This document shows positions 6,908 to 11,391 of a stretch of DNA of 11,391 nucleotides, one piece after another. Each line of letters starts with the position of its first letter. Within the stretch, counting starts at the first letter, position 1. The stretch lies in NCBI GenBank assembly GCA_044344935.1, contig JBIJCA010000136.1, positions 1 to 11,391 on the forward strand, read 5' to 3'. The notes under the pieces were generated by a model that saw only the letters and a list, made by a program, of their open reading frames with translations, was not told the DNA's origin and did not search any database. A program made the translations under genes and the position numbers. The DNA comes from Aquimonas sp044344935 (GTDB lineage Bacteria; Pseudomonadota; Gammaproteobacteria; Xanthomonadales; Xanthomonadaceae).

Positions 6908-7458
6908 TGGCGCGCAACCCACTGCAGGAACAGCTGCTCAAGGCCGGCCTGGTCAACAAGAACAAGCTCGACCAAGTGGTCCGCCAGCAGCAGAAGGCGC
7001 GCACCGGCAAGGGGGCGCCGACATCCAGCGAAGAAGCCGATGCCGTCGACGCGGAGCGATTGCGGCTGGAGCGGGCGGAGCGCGATCGCGCTCTCGAGTC
7101 ACAGCGCCGCAGCGAGCGCGAAGCGGCGGAGCGGGCGGCGCAGGTGCGGCAGATCATCGAAGCGCATCTGGTGAAGAACGGAGATGATGGCGACTATCGC
7201 TTCGAACATGCTGGGCTGATCCGCAGCCTGAGGATTGGTGCAGCGCAACGCCCGCTGCTGGGCCGCGGGGCGCTGGTGATCGCAAGCCTCGGCGAGTCCT
7301 ATGCCCTGGTCGCCCGCGACATCGGCGAACGCCTGCGCGGCATCGACCCAGGGGTGATCTGCGTAGACCATTCGCAGAGCCCGCATCAGACCCCAGAATC
7401 GGGGTCTGACGACGAGCACTACAGCCGCTTCCAAGTTCCCGACGATCTGGTCTGGTGA
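6907..7458 (+). CDS. yaiL: DUF2058 (YaiL-type) protein
   Basis: This 183-residue soluble protein has the DUF2058 layout: N-terminal NPLQEQLLKAGLVNKNKLDQV, a long charged, Arg/Glu/Ala-rich coiled coil at about residues 43-85, a compact C-domain (IIEAHLVKNGDDGDYRFEH, then IRSLRI) and the diagnostic end HYSRFQVPDDLVW. The family has been described as nucleoprotein or polynucleotide-associated, but no reaction is firmly assigned. The ATG overlaps the yqhA stop (TGATG). Residues about 159-166, just before the final motif, are encoded by a perfect palindrome (7386-7409), which looks like a small insertion in a tolerant acidic linker. Confidence 0.92.
   Translation: MARNPLQEQLLKAGLVNKNKLDQVVRQQQKARTGKGAPTSSEEADAVDAERLRLERAERDRALESQRRSEREAAERAAQVRQIIEAHLVKNGDDGDYRFEHAGLIRSLRIGAAQRPLLGRGALVIASLGESYALVARDIGERLRGIDPGVICVDHSQSPHQTPESGSDDEHYSRFQVPDDLVW
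7386..7409. repeat. Perfect inverted repeat inside the DUF2058 gene
   Basis: TCAGACCCC and GGGGTCTGA form a 9-base stem around the six-base loop AGAATC, in frame within the coding sequence near the 3' end. This type of short G/C-block palindrome is often dispersed in gammaproteobacterial genomes, but no second copy is present in this window. Confidence 0.7.
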
Positions 7459-7525
7459 CGAAAGGTGACTGCGGGCTGTTCTGCGGTCTTGGACAGTGCG
7501 GCCGCGAGCGACGCCCTGGCACGGC

Positions 7526-8545
7526 TCATCGCCGCACGTCGGCCCCTTCAGCGGCGCGCCAGGCTTCGATCTCGACCACGCTGCAGCGGCTGATGTCACC
7601 CGGCACCGTGTGCTTGAAGGCGCCGCTGGCCAGCGCGAAGTCGAGCGCCGCCTGCGCGTCCATGCCCGAATGCAGACCGTGCAGGAGGCCCGCAGCGAAG
7701 GCATCGCCACCGCCGATGCGATCGACGATGCCCTCCAGCGGATAGGGCGCCGATTCGATCAGCCGGCCGTCGCGCAGGGCCATCAGAGCCCCCAGTTCCT
7801 GCCGCTGCACGCCGCCGGAGATCCGCTGGGTGGCGCTGAAATGCTGCAGCAGGGGAAACGCGGTGAATGCTGCCTCGGCCGCGGCACGGAACGCCGCGCG
7901 CGGGTTCAGGCCCTCGAAGCGCTCGCCCAGCACCAGCTCGATGTCCCGATGATTGGCGAACAGCACGTCAGCGCTGGCCATCAGCGGCTTCAGCAAGGAC
8001 GGAGCGTCGCCGCCCCAGGCCTCCCAGAGCTTGCCGCGGAAGTTGCCGTCGAAGGACACGCGAAGCCCCATTTCTCCGGCGGCGCGGGCCGCTGCGATAG
8101 CGCTGCGGGCGCACTCGGCGCCCAGCGCCGGCATGACGCCCGAGAGATGCAGTCGGCCGCCGCCGGCGAGCAACCGGGGCCAGTCGTAGTCGCTTGCGCG
8201 CGCCAGCGCGAAGGCCGAGTGTGCACGGTCGTACACGACCTCACTGGCGCGTCGAATGGCACCCTGCTCGAAGTAGTAGACGCCCATGCGGCCATCACTG
8301 CGGCGGACGCGTGAGGTATCGACCCCGAATCGCCGAAGTTCGCCAAGCGCGGCCTCACCGAGCGGATTGGCGGCGACGGTGCCCAGCAGCGCCACAGGGT
8401 GGCCGAACTGAGCGAGAGCCGCAGCCACGTTGGCTTCGGCGCCTCCGACCTGCACCTCGAGGCGGGGCGTCTGCAGCAGCCGTTCGTTCGCCGGGGCGGA
8501 AAGTCGCAGCAGGAGCTCGCCCAGGCAGTAGATTTGGGCGCTCAC
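7526..8545 (-). CDS. kdgK: PfkB-family sugar kinase, probably 2-keto-3-deoxygluconate kinase
   Basis: This 339-residue kinase of the PfkB/ribokinase family would phosphorylate 2-keto-3-deoxygluconate to KDPG with ATP, feeding the Entner-Doudoroff aldolase. Visible motifs are the N-terminal sugar-binding VGGAEANVAAALAQFG (residues 33-48, PfkB signature 1), GVYYFEQGAIRR (88-99, KDG-kinase-like substrate tyrosines and arginine), VSFDGNFRGKLW (163-174) and the anion-hole/ATP motif DRIGGGDAFAAGL (275-287) with catalytic base D281. The FDxNxRxKLW and DRIGGGDAF forms are typical of KDG kinases; another 2-keto or fructose-type substrate is possible. GTG 8545 is used because GGAGG stands four bases before it and the protein then starts right before the first beta strand (AQIYCLGE); a TTG-started extension from 8650 would add an unsupported tail. 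The GTG overlaps the TGA of a 17-codon leader frame. It diverges from a TonB-dependent receptor. Confidence 0.85.
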   Translation of the reverse strand: MSAQIYCLGELLLRLSAPANERLLQTPRLEVQVGGAEANVAAALAQFGHPVALLGTVAANPLGEAALGELRRFGVDTSRVRRSDGRMGVYYFEQGAIRRASEVVYDRAHSAFALARASDYDWPRLLAGGGRLHLSGVMPALGAECARSAIAAARAAGEMGLRVSFDGNFRGKLWEAWGGDAPSLLKPLMASADVLFANHRDIELVLGERFEGLNPRAAFRAAAEAAFTAFPLLQHFSATQRISGGVQRQELGALMALRDGRLIESAPYPLEGIVDRIGGGDAFAAGLLHGLHSGMDAQAALDFALASGAFKHTVPGDISRCSVVEIEAWRAAEGADVRR

Positions 8546-8595
8546 GGGACCTCCGCAAAGCGCATGGTGCTGTGCAACATAAGGGCGTCGTTCAT
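8542..8595 (-). CDS. Possible leader peptide upstream of kdgK (17 aa)
   Basis: ATG at 8595, preceded by a GGAGAGG-type ribosome site, opens a short frame reading MNDALMLHSTMRFAEVP. Its TGA overlaps the kinase start as GTGA. The arrangement is typical of translational coupling. I recognise no protein family. It may be a true leader, the remains of a larger gene, or chance. Confidence 0.4.
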   Translation of the reverse strand: MNDALMLHSTMRFAEVP

Positions 8596-8717
8596 GCTTC
8601 CCTCTCCAGAACAGAAACTTATTCTTTGTATTCAGCGCGTTGAAACCCATCGCGCGGCCCTTGCAACCCCGCAGCGTCGCCCGCTTGTTGCTGCAGCGCG
8701 ATGCTTGTTAGCCTGCT

Positions 8718-8731
8718 GTCCACCGGTGTCA
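8718..8731 (+). promoter_or_regulatory. LacI-type operator-like site 1
   Basis: GTCCACCGGTGTCA has the CG-centred palindromic core CACCGGTG and shares ACCGGTGTCA with site 2. It matches 11 of 14 positions of an idealised TGACACCGGTGTCA, the style of operators bound by LacI-family sugar regulators. It lies just downstream of the proposed receptor -10, as expected for repression. Confidence 0.45.
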
Positions 8732-8752
8732 CGGCCATCTTCGCACGCCAGA

Positions 8753-8766
8753 TGCTACCGGTGTCA
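8753..8766 (+). promoter_or_regulatory. LacI-type operator-like site 2
   Basis: TGCTACCGGTGTCA matches 12 of 14 positions of the idealised palindrome; its half-sites agree in 5 of 7 positions. The form resembles the TGTTAGCGCTACCA operator known for Caulobacter XylR. Its centre is 35 bases from that of site 1, about three helical turns, so the two could be bound together. No LacI gene lies in the window. Confidence 0.5.
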
Positions 8767-8822
8767 AAGACATCAAGCGCGACGGCCCAAGCTGCCGGAG
8801 CCCGCAAAGCGGAGGGAGTTTC

Positions 8823-11391
8823 GTGATCAAGAATGCCCAGGGGAATCGTCGCTTGGCCTTGGCCAAGCTGTCAGCCGCCATCCTGATGAGCCTGCCGGCC
8901 ATGCTGCTGGCACAGGATGAAGCAAGCACCGCCTCTCGCGAAGAAGCCACCGAACTCGACCAGATCGTGGTCAGCTACCGGGCCAGCCTGAACAAGGCAC
9001 TGGACCTCAAGCGCGCCGAGGTCGGCCAGGTCGACGTGATCGTCGCCGAGGACATCGGCAAATTTCCGGACCTGAACCTCGCGGAGTCACTGCAGCGCAT
9101 CCCCGGCGTTGCGATCACCCGCGATGCGGGCGAAGGTCGCAACATCTCGGTGCGCGGCCTGGGCCCGCAGTTCACCCGCATCCGCATCAATGGAATGGAG
9201 GCGCTGGCCACCGGCGGCGGCACCGATTCTTCGGGTGGCGCAAACCGCGGTCGCGGCTTCGACTTCAACGTCTTCGCCTCCGATCTCTTCAACAGCATCA
9301 CCGTCCGCAAGACCAGTTCGGCGGATGTCGACGAAGGCTCGCTCGGCGCCACGGTCGATCTGCGCACGGCGCGGCCTTTCGACTATGACGGCTTCACCGC
9401 GGTCGCCTCCGGCCAGGCCAGCTACGGCGACCTTTCGGGTGACGTGAACCCGCGCACCGCGGCACTGATCAGCAACACCTGGGGCGACGGTCGCTTCGGC
9501 GCTCTGCTCTCGGTCGCGCAGAGCGAGCGCGACCTGATTGAGGAGGGCCACAGCACGGTGCGCTGGAGCCCAGCCACGGCGAACGGCAACTTCAATGCCG
9601 CCTCCCCGTTTCCCGACGCGCGCCAGGCCAGCGTGTTCCACCCGCGTCTGCCGCGCTACGGCGTGCTCGAGCACAGCCAGGAACGACTGGGCGCGACCCT
9701 GGCCCTGCAGTGGCAGGTCAGCGACGACACCCAACTGAACTTCGATCTGCTGCATGCGAAGTTCGATGTCACCCGCAGCGAGAACTTCCTGCAGGCGCAA
9801 AGCTTCTCGCGGGCCGGCAACGGCAAACCGCAGACGATCGTGCGCGAAGGCGCAGTCGACAGTCGTGGCAATCTCGTCTACGGCCTGTTCGACAATGTGG
9901 ACCTGCGCGCCGAGTCGCGCTACGACGAGCTGACCACCCGCTTCAATCAGTACAACCTCGAACTCGGCCACAACTTCAGCGACAACCTGCGTCTCGACGC
10001 CGCCTATGGCACCTCGACCTCGCGCTTCCGCAACCCCATCCAGACCACCATCACGCTGGATCGGGCCAACTCCACTGGCTACCGCTGGGACTACCGCGGC
10101 AATGACCGCCTGCCGACCATCGACTACGGCTTCGATGTCACCGACCCGGCCAACTGGGGCTGGCTCAATACTGCTCCGAACAGTCAGGGCTCCGAGATCC
10201 GCCTGCGTCCGCAGACCGCCGACAACGATTTCGAGACCCTGCGCTTCGATCTGACCTGGGACGCCAGCTACACCTGGTCGTTCCGCGGCGGCATGAGCTG
10301 GAAGGACTACGGCTTCACCACCACCGAGCTGCGCCGCACTTCGGAAACAGCAGTGCCGGCCCTGCCAGCCGGCACCACACTGGCGAATCTGACGCGCACG
10401 ATCTCCTTCGCCGGGCTAAACGCGAACACGCCGAACACCTGGCTCATCCCCAACGTCGACGCATTCGCAAACCTGTTCGACATCTACTGCCGTTGCGGCA
10501 CCTTCGCCCTCTCAACCGACCCCGCGCGCGGCAACAACGGCACCGTGACCGAGGAGTCGCTGGGCAGCTACGTGCAGGCGGACTTCAACACCGAACTGAT
10601 GGGCCGCAATTTCTCGGGTGGCTTCGGGGTGCGCTATGTCAAGACCGATCAGAGCTCGACGGGCATCGGCCTGGTCGCCGGTGCTCCCACCCTGATCACG
10701 GTCGACCGCTCCTACAACGACACTCTGCCGGCGATGAATCTGAGCTGGGAGCTGACCGACGAGCTGCTGCTGCGCTTCGGTGCCGCGAAGGTGATGTCGC
10801 GTCCGGGCCTCGGCAACCTCAGCCCCGGTGTCAACATCACCGTGTCCGGCTCGGCGCGCGGCATCAACGGCCAGAACCCGCTGCTGAACCCGTTCAGGGC
10901 CACTACGTATGACCTCGGCCTGGAGTGGTACTTCGCGGAAGAGTCGCTGCTGTCCTTGGCGCTGTTCTACAAGGACATCGACAGTTTCGTGCAGAACACC
11001 CGCCAGACCGGACTGTTTGGCGACAACCCCTTCGGAATTCCCGAAAGCCTGCGTCCGGCCAACACCTCGCCTCAGGACAGCTGGGAGTTCACCTTCCCGG
11101 TCAATTCGCCGGGTGGCCCCCTCAAGGGCTATGAGATCTCCTTCCAGAAGCCCTTCAGTGGTCTGCCAGGCCTGCTTAGCAACACCGGCATCCAGCTGAA
11201 CCATACGAACGTCGAGTCGACCATCGACTACCTCACGGCCACCGGGGCGCTTGCCGCTCGCGAAAATCTCACCGGCCTGTCGAAGAACGCGTACAACGCA
11301 ACCCTCTACTACGAGGACGAGCGCATCGGTGCCCGCGTCCGGGTGTCGAACCGTGACGACTACCTGACCAACGTGCCAGGCCGCGACGGCA
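8823..11391 (+). CDS. TonB-dependent receptor (Xanthomonas/Caulobacter type), partial (3' end outside window)
   Basis: The frame is open for 856 codons from GTG 8823 to the right edge. GGAGG at 8811-8815 lies seven bases before the start. Residues 1-30 form a Sec signal peptide (basic start, hydrophobic LSAAILMSLPAMLLA, cut before QDEA). The TonB box ELDQIVV is near residue 44. The plug domain follows with IGKFPDLNLAESLQRIPGV, DAGEGRNISVRGLGPQF and RIRINGMEAL. The rest is a beta-barrel rich in aromatic and polar alternating strands, ending near NRDDYLTNVPGRDG, a stretch found close to the C-terminus in this family, so perhaps 100-150 residues are missing. A vicinal CRC pair in a loop (DIYCRCGTF, near residue 560) could be a disulfide. 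The family imports oligosaccharides or siderophores across the outer membrane with TonB energy. Divergence from a KDG-type kinase favours a carbohydrate. No stop or frameshift is seen. Confidence 0.93.
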   Translation, partial: MIKNAQGNRRLALAKLSAAILMSLPAMLLAQDEASTASREEATELDQIVVSYRASLNKALDLKRAEVGQVDVIVAEDIGKFPDLNLAESLQRIPGVAITRDAGEGRNISVRGLGPQFTRIRINGMEALATGGGTDSSGGANRGRGFDFNVFASDLFNSITVRKTSSADVDEGSLGATVDLRTARPFDYDGFTAVASGQASYGDLSGDVNPRTAALISNTWGDGRFGALLSVAQSERDLIEEGHSTVRWSPATANGNFNAASPFPDARQASVFHPRLPRYGVLEHSQERLGATLALQWQVSDDTQLNFDLLHAKFDVTRSENFLQAQSFSRAGNGKPQTIVREGAVDSRGNLVYGLFDNVDLRAESRYDELTTRFNQYNLELGHNFSDNLRLDAAYGTSTSRFRNPIQTTITLDRANSTGYRWDYRGNDRLPTIDYGFDVTDPANWGWLNTAPNSQGSEIRLRPQTADNDFETLRFDLTWDASYTWSFRGGMSWKDYGFTTTELRRTSETAVPALPAGTTLANLTRTISFAGLNANTPNTWLIPNVDAFANLFDIYCRCGTFALSTDPARGNNGTVTEESLGSYVQADFNTELMGRNFSGGFGVRYVKTDQSSTGIGLVAGAPTLITVDRSYNDTLPAMNLSWELTDELLLRFGAAKVMSRPGLGNLSPGVNITVSGSARGINGQNPLLNPFRATTYDLGLEWYFAEESLLSLALFYKDIDSFVQNTRQTGLFGDNPFGIPESLRPANTSPQDSWEFTFPVNSPGGPLKGYEISFQKPFSGLPGLLSNTGIQLNHTNVESTIDYLTATGALAARENLTGLSKNAYNATLYYEDERIGARVRVSNRDDYLTNVPGRDG

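Larger units (their letters stand above)
8546..8822. promoter_or_regulatory. Divergent regulatory region between kdgK and the TonB-dependent receptor
   Basis: This spacer carries promoters for both genes. On the plus strand TTGTTG (8685-8690) and TTAGCC (8708-8713), 17 bases apart, are a plausible weak promoter for the receptor, with the first operator-like site just downstream. On the minus strand an AT-rich patch around 8618-8636 (AATACAAAGAATAAG) may be the kinase promoter. No rho-independent terminator or RNA gene is seen. Confidence 0.4.

Noticed and set aside
8546..8650. N-terminal extension of the kinase from 8650
   Set aside because: The added residues precede the family start and have no matching ribosome site, while GGAGG directly precedes GTG 8545.
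9087..9971. A 294-codon open frame on the minus strand
   Set aside because: It is the antisense shadow of the TonB-dependent receptor plug and barrel.
1..11391. tRNA, rRNA, CRISPR arrays, insertion sequences or integrases
   Set aside because: No tRNA-like cloverleaf, spaced direct repeats, transposase motifs or terminal inverted repeats were seen on either strand.

Overview
The window is GC-rich DNA (hand-counted 60-base lines in the genes reach about 73-75% GC) from a gammaproteobacterium, most likely of the Xanthomonadales (Lysobacter/Xanthomonas relatives). The pointers are a TonB-dependent receptor of the Xanthomonas/Caulobacter type, a YqhA-DUF2058 gene pair, a lipoprotein M13 peptidase and GGTGGGTC..GACCCACC repeat palindromes. 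The taxonomic call is inference from gene content and style.

Region 1 (1-2280, minus strand): a contact-dependent inhibition (CDI)-type toxin/immunity module. A 594-codon open frame resembles the pretoxin and C-terminal toxin part of a CdiA/filamentous-haemagglutinin protein but lacks the secretion and filament regions. It is followed, six bases after its stop, by a GTG-started immunity-like gene that runs off the left edge. GC drops to about 52-58% over the toxin tip and immunity gene, as expected for an exchangeable module. Stop codons lie directly before the toxin fragment, so this looks like a displaced (orphan) module.

Region 2 (2281-2608): a non-coding spacer with three copies of a short palindromic repeat, two of them forming perfect 26-base inverted copies.

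Region 3 (2609-3828, minus strand): two tandem SET-domain (lysine methyltransferase fold) genes, 204 and 202 residues, overlapping by ATGA. They are clear paralogues and probably one operon.

Region 4 (4108-6272, plus strand): an M13 (neprilysin/PepO-type) lipoprotein peptidase split by a frameshift around 5177-5183, where about 9 conserved residues also appear to be missing. It is closed by a strong hairpin.

Region 5 (6410-7458, plus strand): a YqhA/UPF0114 membrane protein and a DUF2058 (YaiL-type) protein, overlapping by one base.

Region 6 (7526-11391): a PfkB-family kinase, best matched to 2-keto-3-deoxygluconate kinase (minus strand), diverging from a TonB-dependent receptor (plus strand, cut by the right edge). 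The shared spacer holds two LacI-type operator-like palindromes and a 17-codon leader frame that overlaps the kinase start. This looks like a carbohydrate-uptake locus, probably for a uronate-containing glycan: the receptor imports oligosaccharides and the kinase feeds the KDG branch of the Entner-Doudoroff pathway. The substrate is inferred only from the kinase call.
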